Positions 44,530 to 55,013 of a DNA stretch of 64,000 bases are shown here, in pieces. The notes beneath the pieces were generated by a model that was not told where the DNA came from, searched no databases, and saw nothing but the letters and a program-made list of their open reading frames with translations. The stretch is from Phlebotomus papatasi (lineage: Eukaryota; Arthropoda; Insecta; Diptera; Psychodidae). The stretch lies in the NCBI RefSeq assembly GCF_024763615.1, contig NC_077222.1, positions 23,560,001-23,624,000 of the forward strand, in the 5' to 3' direction. The translations under genes and the position numbers were made by a program. The stretch's first letter is position 1; each line of letters opens with the position of its first letter.

Positions 44530-44845
44530 ATTCGAAAGATATCTCCTGCAGGTTATTCAATGTTTCTGTATCACAGGTGAATTCGCGGGTTTCTTTCGAT
44601 TCCGTAAATATCACTCAAAGCGGAACCACCTGCATATATCTATATCGTTGGTAGGATCAGCAATTGCTTTGTGTGTGCATTCATTCTAAAAATGGCGTAT
44701 CGCTGCATTCAGCCTGATTCAGACTGATATGTTTTAAATTGTTGAAATAAATAAGTCAACAAACAGACATATCAAAGAATAAATGTAATTAGGAAAAGTG
44801 TTTTCCTGAATACTTGTTTTCTTCTATTTTTGCCTAACATATAAT

Positions 44846-45045
44846 ACGAGTTTCAGACCTAGGTCTTAGCCACATCGCTTAACTGTTATATTTCCTTATT
44901 ATCAGTCTAGATATTTCGGAAAATTTAACTTAGGTTATTGAGAACGAATGACCTATTAGATTCTGAAAAAGCAATAAAATCGGTTGTCATTTGAGATTCT
45001 GAGATCTACGGTAACCGGGTTGAACCTTTCGTATGAAGACCGTTT
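44846..45045 (+). mobile_element. CTTCAGACC-family MITE, copy 4
   Basis: Left CGAGTTTCAGACCTAGGTCT, right GTTGAACCTTTCGTATGAAG, ACCG. The interior TTATTATCAGTCTAGATATT and CGGTTGTCATTTGAGATTCT matches the 50563 copy. Confidence 0.65.
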
Positions 45046-46322
45046 AACGTAAAAATTTTCTTAATAGCAAGTGGTTTCTATACAATTTGCTTAAAATCGC
45101 AGTATCTCAATGATCTCAATAGTACACTGACATTAAGCGTAATTCATCATAATTGTGGTTTAGAAAAAAACCAGAGCTCCTAACCCGTCGGTTCATAAGC
45201 CTTTTAAGGGTTAGAGGCTAAAGAGTTAGTGATATCAATCAGAATCAAACAGCAAGTGTTTCATGGATGATGTGTGGTTTTTACAGTACACATTGAAATT
45301 GTCGCAGGTTTTTGGGGTGGCCATAAGGGGTGATAAAAGAAGATACCTTGACTTTAAACACTAACCTTGTGATACATTACTAATTCTCATATTGTTGTTT
45401 AGATAGATTGGCTTGCCTATCATTAATATTTATTTTTCAATTAAAATAATTACAGTTATCAGATCTAATGAGGTTTTTTTATTAATAACAATTTTGTCAC
45501 TCAATTTGTAATTTGAATTGTGAAAATAATTTTGAAATGTGATGAAGTCTGGCTCAATGAAATGAGGTTCTGATTGAATTCAATGATATATCTCTAATAC
45601 ATTCGGATAATGGGGCATTTAAACATGTAGGACGATATGGTGAGAAGAAGAGAGAAGAAAAAAAGTCGGTTAATCATTAATTTGTCATTGTCACAATTTG
45701 CGTTTGTATTTTGATGTGTAGTTTGTATGTTGGGGATATCTTCTCTTTATTAAATTTTTTTTGCCATGCAATTTATCAAATTTTTCAAATATTTTTGACA
45801 CAAATTAAAAAAAAAAGACCTGAAGGTGTAGGTTTTTGTGAGATCCTCCTGAAAGACATTGTTGATATAAAACCCACTCAATATGATGTTTTTGGGGATC
45901 TATTTTCATGCTAAATTGCAATTTTGTGTTTAATTTGATGATTCACTGAAATGTCTTGGTGATGTTTTTATGATGAAAGAGACAGGTGTGTGCAATTGAG
46001 ATTGAATGATGACAAGAAAGGACAGGAGATTGATTTAAAATTTCAGCAATATTTCACTTCACTGGCAGTTTTCTATCTTTTGCAATTAATTGGTATTTGA
46101 ACTCCTGTTGATTAAGACCCTGCCATTGAAAATTTAGACCACGCCTTCTTTGGGAGTTGTAGCACATTTAAAACATGGACTTGTTGTTTATAAAACATGT
46201 AGGTTTATTTTAAAAGGATTTTTATAAATTTTATGGGATATTTCAAAAGGAAAAGGGTTTTAGGAGGGCATAAAGCAGCTAAGTGGGAGTGGCTTAAGAG
46301 GTATCATGGAAATTCAGATTTA
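45046..46322. other. Unique stretch; GGCGTGG-type words near its end
   Basis: About 1.3 kb without recognised elements. CCACGCC at 46140 and GGGAGTGGCTTAAG at 46285 begin a scattered set of GGCGTGG-like words that continues beyond the next MITE. Confidence 0.4.
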
Positions 46323-46556
46323 CAGTAGACTCCCTCACAATTGGGCATTTGGGGCAAAATGTCATCCGGTTTAGCGATAGAATTTAGCGTCAAAGCCTTT
46401 GTAAATTCCACAAAAAGCACTCAATTATAAAGAATCACGATAAAATAGGAAGAACTACAGTAAATTTGAGCAAATTAGCTTCATAATTAAACGTGAAAAT
46501 TGTCAACAACATTTTTCGCCCGATTGAAAAAGAGCCGATTGAGCAAGAGTCTACTA
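46323..46556 (-). mobile_element. CAGTAGACTCTC-family MITE, copy 3
   Basis: TA-flanked. Left CAGTAGACTCCCTCACAATT, right inverted TAGTAGACTCTTGCTCAATC. It is the reverse complement of the 25313 copy throughout (AAAGAATCACGATAAAATAG, GCGTCAAAGCCTTTG). Confidence 0.85.
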
Positions 46557-48132
46557 TATGTCTTAAAAAATAAAGATGTGTCTTTCATCTAACATTTCAT
46601 AATGTACGGTTATTAATTGTTTTTTACTTCAGGTAACACTTGGGGGCGTGGTATATTTCTGGGCGGTAAATTTTAAAAAAATAATGCTTGATTCAGCACC
46701 TGGGTTAATTACATTTGCTTTTTTTAATTTGCTAAAAGGGGGAATGGCTTAAAATAATTTATAGGAAGCGTTTAATTAGGAGCCTAAATATTAACTCAAT
46801 GGAAAAAAAAATATTAAATTTGAAAGAAAAAGTTTCAGCAAAAAGAGATCTAAAATTATATTATTGCACCTACATTTAAATTGATTTATCCCAGACAATC
46901 ATTGTGGTATATGTTGCTCTTTTCACTGCATCTCAATTGATGCATTTATATCGGAGATGATGCTGAAAGAAGGAGTAAAAAATATCACTCATAAATTTCA
47001 TAAAATGTATGCACTTTTGTGAGTAAGATCATCAAACAGAGAGTTACTGGGTCATAACGACATTAAAGTGCATAATAAAGTTTATGCTCAAAATTGATAT
47101 TTATCCATACTGAAAGGCAATGCTGTGTGTTGATTGTATTTAATAGGAGGTGGAATTGATAACAAAGATTTTTCTGCCCAGTCGACAATGGCAAGAGAAA
47201 AAAGAGAATATTGTATACTTTTAATGTGTTTGTTGAAAAGTGAATAAAATACGAGAATGGAAAATGGAAAAGTAATGCAACAATATTGAAATGAATATAT
47301 ATATATATATATATAAAATGAAAATGAGAAGAGAAAAAAAAATCAGATGCCCAAGATAAAAGCCTATATATTCGGGTCAATGGCGAATCCATAGCGGTCG
47401 CCCCACAATTTGTATGGTTTCTCATCGTGCAATTTCGTCACAAGATACGAAACACTAAAAAAAATCACATTGATTTTATTTATTAAATAATAATGTTAAA
47501 TGAGATTGAGTATCTCTCTTTTCCTCTAAAATCTTTTTTATTTGTCTTTTTTTTTTCTTTTTGAGTAAAATGAGGAATGGGAGAAAAGCACAAGTGAGAC
47601 ACAAAAGTGTTGAAATGTCAGAGTGAAATCAATCACATTTCTGTCTTGTGCCTAATTTGATGACACATTGCTCAGCTACTGTTTCATGTACTCAATATAC
47701 AGACCATCTTATATCGTTTTTTAAATTTTTTTCTTCAATGAATGCGTAAGTTTGTTGTACGCACACCTGAACGATTTTTTTTTCGTTTGGTCTTGTTTTT
47801 TCGATGAAAGAAGTACAAATCACCTGTCCATCGGCTTTTCATTTTTGTCTGATTTGTCCTCGAGATGCATTTCAATAATTACCAGAACAATCTGAAATAT
47901 GTCAAAAATATTGCTGCCGCACTACTTGTTAAATGATAACGTTGATGAGATACCCCAAATTTCATTGCTGCAGAGTTGTTTTATTACTTGGAGCTCGTTG
48001 TCTTTTTTGGAGAGTGTTGTATTGTAATCGATTATTTTTTTTCATATAAGAATATTTCCTGACCCGGTCAACTGGGTTAATAATTGTCGAGTAGGTCGAG
48101 TAGGTCGTAAGGTCCTCTAACTCTCTAAATTA
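46557..48132. other. Unique stretch, no gene seen
   Basis: About 1.6 kb. It contains GGGGGCGTGGTATATTTCTG at 46643, an (AT)n microsatellite at 47294-47315, and a 120-residue minus frame (47063-47425) partly made by that microsatellite. Nothing coding. Confidence 0.45.
47294..47315. repeat. (AT)n microsatellite
   Basis: About 11 AT dinucleotides in a row. Confidence 0.9.
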
Positions 48133-48387
48133 ATAATAATAATGCTGGTACAACATTCCATGAAGGAACTGGGCCTTCTTACAAGGGGATTTCTAGACAT
48201 GCATTATTATTTTTTCTTGTATGGGATCAGGTTGTCAGTCCCGTGGAATCAAGTGCAGTGAAGCTCACTGGATGCAATCTGAACACCTTTAATGCCATAA
48301 AAATTCCTGGTGACCTAAAGGGGATTCGAACCCGGGATACTTGCATCATAGAGCGAGTGCTCTACCACTTGACCCGTTGAGTGCCCC
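48133..48387 (-). mobile_element. tRNA-derived SINE
   Basis: On the minus strand the element starts GGGGCACTCAACGGGTCAAG. It has a polymerase III A-box-like stretch GGGTCAAGTGGTAGAGC (48359-48375) and a perfect B box GGTTCGAATCC (48322-48332). The tRNA-like anticodon loop CTATGAT would read ATG (His-like). The acceptor ends do not pair, so it is not a tRNA gene. After about 80 bp comes an unrelated body (CATGGAATGTTGTACCAGC) and an ATT-repeat tail. The target duplication CTCTAAATTA is exact at 48123-48132 and 48388-48397, proving retroposition. Probably mobilised by a LINE. Confidence 0.85.
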
Positions 48388-48397
48388 CTCTAAATTA

Positions 48398-48925
48398 GGT
48401 CTACTATATTGTTTATGTTTCATTTGATTAGATGACGGTTCTCCTTAGGATAATAGTGATTAGGTTGTAATTTAGATCGTTAACTTTAAATATTGCACTA
48501 AGGCATGGTAGAATTTAAGATTAGTTTCTCGACGGAAGTATCCCGTAAAGTAGAAAATCTTATTTATTAGGAACGCCCTCTCTTATTGGCGCTTGATAAA
48601 CTACCGGTCGGATTCTTAGGCTGAAAGGATTGATAGGAAGTAGGCTGTCTTAAGCAACTAGCTGTCACATCTTCTAGGACCCAGTCAGATTTCCCCGAGA
48701 GACCCAAGTCCACATTTTCTTCTTCTCTGACGTTCTAGAGATAAAAACCCAGATGGCAATGACACCGCATCGGGGCTTAGAAGCGCCCCAGGAACGAATT
48801 TGAGTAGTAACCGTAGTAACGTTTATAACAGTCAGGGTTCTTGCAAACGTATAAAATTCATTGGAAATAGGTTTACCCGCTTAATTTGTGGAAATTGAAA
48901 AAAAAATTAATAAAAAAAATTAGTA
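48398..48925. other. Unique, somewhat GC-richer stretch
   Basis: Decayed-looking sequence with no frame or repeat partner recognised. Confidence 0.35.
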
Positions 48926-49693
48926 GGGGAGAGTGCGGTATCTTGGAATGATCAATTAAGCTTCGGATAACACTTTTGTATGTGTGATTTCTTTTAATGT
49001 ACTTTTATATATCACGTGCGGTGCCAGCCAAAATCCCGAAAGCCAAAATCCCGAACGCCAAAATCCCGAAAGCCAAAACACACACGGAACAAGACACAGA
49101 AGATTTCCCTTTGCCTCCAGCAAGCGCGAGTACAATCGTGGGAGTACCTATGACACTTTTAAGAATTCGGGATTTTAGCTTTCGGGATTTTGACCCTTTC
49201 GGGATTTTGACCGGGACCCATCACGTCTGTAGAATCCATTGATTAGGGAACTTCATTGATCCGATTCGAAATAGAAACTAGATGATCTGGATAACTGGAT
49301 AATCGTTGATATTTCTGTAATAATTTGTGCTTTAAGTCATCAGTAGAAACTGGAGCATAGCTTTGTTACCGTTTGTCGTCCGATACTCAATTCTGTTGCA
49401 TAGAAATTGATCATCAATTGGGAAGATGGACTATGCTTAAAATTGGATAAGATTTACTTATCCATTATTCTATCGTTTAATTATATGGAAGTAGAGTACC
49501 TTTGAATTGGGAAACTTTTACAATAGGGCTTCTTTCATAAATAAAATGGAACTAGAACTTACAATGATGTAATTTGTCTTTTAAAACAAATTGTGAAGCT
49601 AAATTGCATTATAATCAGGATCAGTTCCTTTGTAAAATCGGAGAAAAATTCTATTTCAAAAGCATCCTAATTAAAAGGTATCCTACTCTCCCC
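48926..49693. mobile_element. GGGG-supergroup element with nested foldback
   Basis: TA-flanked. Left GGGGAGAGTGCGGTATCTTG, right inverted GGGGAGAGTAGGATACCTTT. The left part shares AAGCTTCGGATAA with the element at 56096. A foldback element is inserted at 49018-49219. 768 bp including it; no transposase. Confidence 0.7.
49018..49219. mobile_element. 15-bp-unit foldback element, copy 4
   Basis: Exact 7-bp flanks ATCACGT at 49011-49017 and 49220-49226. Left arm GCGGTGCCAGCCAAAATCCC followed by three regular GAAAGCCAAAATCCC/GAACGCCAAAATCCC units. Right arm TTCGGGATTTTGACCGGGAC and preceding inverse units. The core CCTCCAGCAAGCGCGAGTAC matches copy 2. The two plus frames at 48984-49242 are readthrough. 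Confidence 0.85.
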
Positions 49694-50040
49694 TAATCTG
49701 TTTTAACGTACCATAGATACTAGTGAATTTGGACTCCAGGGATTACTTTGCACCTCTATTTTTCGTAAGCTTTTACTTAATTCTAGCACTTAGAGGTGGT
49801 CTCTACTATCGGATATGATAGATCGGATTGATGAAGATTTTGTCCTCCGTGGATGACATTAGTTTAATGTTTAAGAACGGTCCTTATCCTTAGCGATCAG
49901 ACATGGTAGATTGCTTCGGTAAAGACCCTACTTAAGTGCTAGGCTTAAAGACAAACTTACGAACAGAAGATGGTCAAAGTCACCTACGGAGGACAAAGTC
50001 ACTCGCATCTACGGTAAACACTCTGATTAGATAGCAAATA
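49694..50040. other. Unique stretch with a spaced inverted pair
   Basis: TTTGTCCTCCGTGGATGAC (about 49840-49858) and GTCACCTACGGAGGACAAAG (about 49979-49998) are inverted matches about 120 bp apart. This may be a decayed hairpin element. Confidence 0.4.
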
Positions 50041-50268
50041 AGGTAAAATGCCGTCAAGTCGACCGGTTCCTCAATTCGACCGGTAGAGTTATTTATTCAA
50101 TTTATTTACATTTGCACTAATATTTGGCGTATGATCTAACATTAATAGGTCAATTATTCCATAAATAAATACGAATCAGTGACAATTTTATAGAAATTTA
50201 CCATAAAACATTCAAATATTGACCACCGGTCGAGTCGAGGAACCGGTCGACTCAAGGGCACTTTACCT
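50041..50268. mobile_element. AGGTAAA-TGCC MITE, good copy
   Basis: TA-flanked. Left AGGTAAAATGCCGTCAAGTC then GACCGGTTCCTCAATTCGAC. Right inverted AGGTAAAGTGCCCTTGAGTC then GACCGGTTCCTCGACTCGAC. The TIR is about 50 bp with few differences. 228 bp. The degraded copy is at 23178. Confidence 0.85.
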
Positions 50269-50410
50269 TACTTAGCTCTTTTTAGATAGCAAATACTTAA
50301 GAGAAACTAACAAGGCATAGTTAGTTTAAATATATAGTTCATATTCGTTTGGCGAATAAGCTTTGACAGAAAGTTTACTTGCGTGAAACTGCCCCACCCT
50401 CCCTAATACA

Positions 50411-50520
50411 CCTACGGTTTAAGTCGAGAGACGGCTTAACGTGATTATAATCAATATAATGATTAGACTGCATTCCCATCAGTTTCCCACTAAGCCGTTT
50501 CTCAGCTTAAACCGTAAGTT
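50411..50520. mobile_element. TTACGGTTTAAGC hairpin element, copy 2
   Basis: CTACGGTTTAAGTCGAGAGA, CGGCTTAACG on the left pairs with the inverse of TAAGCCGTTTCTCAGCTTAA, ACCGTAAG on the right. The centre TATAATGATTAGACTGCATT matches copy 1 at 18953 in order. Confidence 0.6.
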
Positions 50521-50562
50521 TAAGCTGAGTAAAGAAGCTGCGTAAGTTTAAGTTTGACTTAT

Positions 50563-50754
50563 ACGGGCTTCAGACCTAAGGCTTAACTTTTCTGGATTCT
50601 TATCAGTCGAATTTTTTTTTTTGAAAATTTTGACTTAGATTTGGACTATTAAGGGGAATTAATTTATTTGAATCAGAGGAATAAATTAAATTGGTTGTTA
50701 TTTAGGATTTTGAGACATTCGGAAACTAGGCTAAACCTGTAGTCTGAAGACGGT
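50563..50754 (+). mobile_element. CTTCAGACC-family MITE, copy 5
   Basis: Left CGGGCTTCAGACCTAAGGCT, right AGGCTAAACCTGTAGTCTGA, AGACGG. The interior TTCTTATCAGTCGAATTTT and GGTTGTTATTTAGGATTTTG aligns with the 44846 copy. Confidence 0.75.
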
Positions 50755-52029
50755 TTTAGCTGAGGTTCTTTACGATCTTTGTTTAGTCCGTTTTTGTTAA
50801 TTTTGTTTCGGCCGAAGTATACGACTAAGTAAAACCTATTTTTAAAATCACTATATTTTAATTATATGTGACTTATTTTGTGTTATAATATTTCAGTTGT
50901 AAAGTCATTACCCTATTTGAATTCCCAATTATTGACTTCTGCACTAAAATTCATAACACAAAAGAGCTTTAAATGAACAAGCATTCGTCAAATTAGCTTA
51001 ACCTTTGATCTTGTAATTTTATTACCCGATTTTATACTCAATAATGGCTCATTTTTCGCTACTTGACTCCGTCCTGATTTTGGCTGGTTGAGTCACGATG
51101 AGGGTACAAGGGAGAGGGGAACTTGGTCATATTCTCTCTGGGGAATGTAATCAACAATGTTGATAGGGAAATTGAAAAGAGTGCGTATCTGTGAGAGAAA
51201 GAATGAGGGAAAAGTTGCAACAGAGACGCAACAAAATAAAGAAAAAAAATGGAGTATAATAAAAAATCAGACCAAAACTGATAACCAAAATATAGAGTGT
51301 TTATCTTATCCTGAACGGTGGTGTTGGGAAATTTCTGTATGAAAACAGTGTGTGGGGGCATGAATTTTCCTATTTTTCTCTCTTTCACTATTATCTCACT
51401 GACTTTGTAGCATATTGGAGCACATTTACACTTTGCGTTATCCCCATATTTTAATGGGTGATTGCGCTAGAAACATTATTTCTGTTTTCAAATTAAAATA
51501 TATATTTAATGTTTTATTTTTTTTGCTGGGTTTTTATTTAAAGCAAGGCACTTTTAATATTTAAATGGGGATGCCTCAAAAATAATGTGTTTGCGATGAA
51601 CAATGCTATATAATTGATGTGTTGGTGTATTAATACAATATTTATGCTGCCGATAATTCCAAGTGTCGTGTGCTGAAGCCTCTGCGCGCAAAGCTCAGAG
51701 ATTTGACCTACTGAGGAGAGAGAGACACCCAATGTGGCTCATGGTCGGATAAATGCAATACATTTTGTACACCACTACACAGTGACAAATTTAATGGGTG
51801 TTTTTTTTCATCTTACTTTTTTTTGTGTTGTCCTCCTCCACCTCCTTCTCATTAGTTTAACTTTTCTATTGTATTATTGTTTTACAATAATAAATTACGA
51901 GGTATGGTATTTTTGCTAAAACAGCTGCAATGTTGCTAAAGAAAATTGTATTTTGAAGTAATATGTCAATTGTACTAATTGTAGAGGTCTTGGATTTTTT
52001 TTTTTAAATCACTTTGATCTTCTCCGACA
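50755..52029. other. Unique stretch, no gene seen
   Basis: About 1.3 kb. The 109-residue minus frame at 51059-51388 has no recognised motif and overlaps an unrelated plus frame; not called. Confidence 0.45.
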
Positions 52030-52925
52030 ATAATTGGCCACACCTCTTTTGAGTTGAAACAATTGAATTTTCAAAATTTTATTGAACAGTTGCTGTAGCA
52101 CTGTCAGAGACAACCATCTTAACAATTGCAATTTGTAGGCGGAGTTTAAAAGTTCTCGTATATGAAGAATAGGCCACGCCCCCTACATAATTTTCACGAT
52201 ATTAATAATAATTTTACGTCAATTAATTTTATAGTTTTAATTGTACGTCAATAATAATTTTACGAGATACATGCTGGAAATTTGGCTAATAACAAATTGA
52301 TTAAAAAGTGGGTGTGGCCTTTAAGTAGGTGTGGTATCGCTATATGTTCAATGGGCGAGAAACATTGGAACTTTAGCTTTTGATAGCATTGACTTTGAGC
52401 GGCTCACTATGGGCATCGTATTGCAGTATTACTCTAAATAAAGTTTTGCCATTTTAAGAAGAAAAAAAGTGTGAAGAAAGTTTTGTAAAAAACTCCTTTT
52501 AATAAGCTTTGAAGGAAATCCAGACAATCTATCAGGAAATTTGATGTCAGTTTGATAAACCGGAGCGGTTGGATCAGCAACTCCGCTAACTTCGTTTGCT
52601 TTATGTTTACATTCGTTTGAAACACCAAGCAGCAGTGCGTCATTTACAACGAATACAGATACAAAGCAAATGCAGTTAGGACTGTTGCTGATTCCTTCGA
52701 CGAAATACTGCTGTAGACTGAGATTTCACAGTAGGCGTGGCCTATTTTTCCATTAGTCAGTATTATATATATTTTTTGATTTTCTAAACTGTAGATTTTA
52801 AGTTTCTGGGCAAATGTTTCAATAGATTTTAATTTAAAACAGATTTTTTGAAAATTTTAGCTTAATTTATCCATAGCTCTTGAAGAGGGCGTGATCTAAT
52901 TAACACAGGTGTAGCTTAAATAAGA
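52030..52925. other. Stretch with a cluster of CCACACC / GGCGTGG words
   Basis: GGCCACACC (52036), GGCCACGCCCCC (52173), GGGTGTGGCC (52310), AGGTGTGGT (52327), GGCGTGGCC (52734), GGGCGTGAT (52887). Such CACCC/GC-box words are rare in the rest of the window except at 46.1-46.8 kb and near 56.99 kb. A hairpin MITE lies inside (52562-52706). Confidence 0.45.
52562..52706. mobile_element. Hairpin MITE, GATCAGCAACTG family, copy 2
   Basis: GGAGCGGTTGGATCAGCAAC, TCCGCTAACTTCGTTTGC on the left pairs with the inverse of GCAAATGCAGTTAGGACTGT, TGCTGATTCCTTCGAC on the right. It is collinear with 2599-2751. Confidence 0.6.
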
Positions 52926-52983
52926 GAAAAATTACAACACATCCATTAAAAAAAAGATGAATGAAAAACGTTTCAGTAAAGTA

Positions 52984-54584
52984 GGGTGGAGTCTACACTT
53001 GTGGATGTTACACACTTATGGACAGCTCGTAGAAATCTCTATTTTTTACATAAAATAAATGCTGGAAAATTACAATATTAAAATTATTTTATGGCTTATC
53101 TTCAAATACAACTTGAAAACTAATTTCCTTTAATATTTAACCACAATTCTAATTGTTATAAGAAAAATATTTTGCTGATGCGATAATTGATTAAAAATAC
53201 ATGAAATTGTTAAGATATTTGCTAACGCACTTGCAAATTTTAATGTCAAAATTTCATATATTTTATCGAAAATATTTAATGTTATGCTTCTGATACTCTT
53301 TCATTAGTTACTAATTTTCCTTTTTTTATTTTATTTTTCATATATTTTGGTATAGAAATATTAAATTAGGAGATGTCCATAAGCGTAAATTTATTTGAGG
53401 AGATTATACACTTATGGACGTGATATTTTACGAGTGGCGCCCTCACAAAATTTTATGATTGGAGCATTGTCAATCGTTGTGATAAGTTTTTTCCATGGTG
53501 TTGAAGAGGATTTCTGGCAAACAATATCAAGTAAAATTTAAGGTAAATGTTTGATATCAAGTGGAAAAGTGTCGTGTATAAGTCTATTTAAAGATTTTCT
53601 GAAAATTGTAGATTTTAAACTAAATGTTTGTATATTCTTCTACATAACCTAACTTTTGACTTCAAGAACAATGACACCTCCTAAAAGTGCAAAGAAAACA
53701 ACAAAAAACAGCAGCTATATTCCTGCCAGAGCGTTACGAAGACCTTAAAGGTCATTATTGAAAATGGAATGAACTTGACGAAGGATTCTCAGCACATTTC
53801 TGTACCACACTACACAGAAAGTCTCCGGAAAGTCTCCGAATAAGGTATCTGGTCATGGAGGATATCACAGTGCTTTGAAAAAGAAAACGCGAGAGGAAAT
53901 TGTGAGGTGGATTTTCTATTCTGCTAAGTGTAGCTTTCCCATAACTAAAGATGATACTAGCCACAGTAGAGAAAATCATTTCAGTGACGCAATTCCAAAT
54001 AGGGTTTTAAGAACGCAAGACCATCAAATCAGTCGTTCTACAGATTTTTAAGGAGGCATCCGGAAGTTGTTCAAAGATCAAACAAGTGAGACAAGAAAAT
54101 TGAGGAAGATGAAATAGACAGAAGACGAATAAATGAAGAAAAGTAGATCAAGAAAGAAGAAAACTTAAAAAAAATAAGAAGATAAAAAGAGGTGCAAAAG
54201 AAAATTCACTGTTCAAAAAAATTTAAAGAAAAAAATGAATAAAAGTTGATGAACTTACTTAAAATTATAGTATTTTACTTACATTCCCTTTCACTAAATT
54301 TTTTATTATCTATTTGGAATTCTAACACTTTTTAACTTGTGTCCATAAGTGTGTACATGAGCATCCATAAGTGTGTAAAAGTGTCCACAAGTGGAGAATT
54401 TGATATGATCAGAAGATCCAAATTATTTGGGGGATTAGGGGAATATTTTAATTAATTCGCTGGAGGTTATCGAAAGGAGCTATATTAAAGAACTTACACT
54501 TAAAATTTCATTTTATTTAGTCAAAAAGAAAACGAATTACAAACCGTTATACCCTTAGTCTGTCCATATGTGTAGACTCGAGCC
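52984..54584 (+). mobile_element. pogo-like transposon, decayed
   Basis: TA-flanked. Left GGGTGGAGTCTACACTTGTG, right inverted GGCTCGAGTCTACACATATG. Subterminal repeats ACACTTATGGAC occur inside both ends (53010, 53408, and inverted at 54340-54400). 1601 bp with a broken pogo-like transposase at 53671. The right TA (54585-54586) is shared with the next MITE. Confidence 0.7.
53671..54130 (+). pseudogene. Broken pogo-like transposase N-terminal half
   Basis: An ATG at 53671 opens a lysine-rich start that stops after ALRRP. In the next frame YEDLK, then ENGMNLTKDSQHISVP (psq-type helix-turn-helix), then in a third frame KKKTREEIVRWIFYSAKC and SFPITKDD, the usual second DNA-binding segment of pogo/CENP-B-like transposases. 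At least three frame changes and in-frame stops are present. After about 54000 the match fades and A-rich low-complexity DNA follows. No catalytic DDE domain was found. It sits centrally in a TA-flanked element, which supports the identification; it is not functional. Confidence 0.65.
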
Positions 54585-54586
54585 TA

Positions 54587-54830
54587 CACTGAGAAAAAAC
54601 GGGGGTGCGATTAACTTTTTACCTTACAACTTTAACACTTTAGGTGTAAAAATATATCAACATTTTTTAATGTTAATTTGACACCTTTTTAAGGGTAAAA
54701 TAAACATGAAAAGGGTAACTTTAACCCCTAATACACCTAAAAAGGGTAATATTTACACCGATTTCGGATCAATACTACAGGGTAAAATTAAATTTCCGGA
54801 ATGTTATTTTAACTTTTTCGGATTTCAGTG
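54587..54830 (-). mobile_element. CACTGAG-family MITE, copy 2
   Basis: Left CACTGAGAAAAAACGGGGGT, right inverted CACTGAAATCCGAAAAAGTT. Reverse complement of 14327-14578 throughout (ACCCCTAATACACCTAAAAA). TA at 54585-54586 and 54831-54832 are each shared with a neighbour. Confidence 0.85.
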
Positions 54831-54832
54831 TA

Positions 54833-55013
54833 GGGGCAAGTGCGGCACCTTTGAATTAGGGCAACTTTAAAATTGAGCTTTTCCTCCTATTTAAAGTACA
54901 AAATGGACCTTGCAATACTAGAATTCAGCTCCTCCAATCAATACACGATTTAAAAATAGTGGAAAAAGCCAAATTTTGAATCTGCCCCATTCCAAAGGTG
55001 CCCCACTTCCCCC
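54833..55013. mobile_element. GGGG-supergroup MITE (GGCACCTTTG type)
   Basis: Left GGGGCAAGTGCGGCACCTTT, right inverted GGGGGAAGTGGGGCACCTTT. 181 bp, noncoding; TA right flank at 55014-55015. Confidence 0.8.

Noticed and set aside
47063..47425. 120-residue minus frame
   Set aside because: Partly encoded by the AT microsatellite (repeated IY) with no recognisable domain.
48310..48387. A tRNA gene on the minus strand
   Set aside because: A and B boxes are present, but the acceptor ends do not pair and a SINE body, ATT tail and 10-bp target duplication follow.
49021..49080. CRISPR-like regular short repeats
   Set aside because: Units are contiguous without spacers, are mirrored by inverse units at the other end, and carry a 7-bp target duplication; this is a transposon arm in eukaryotic DNA.
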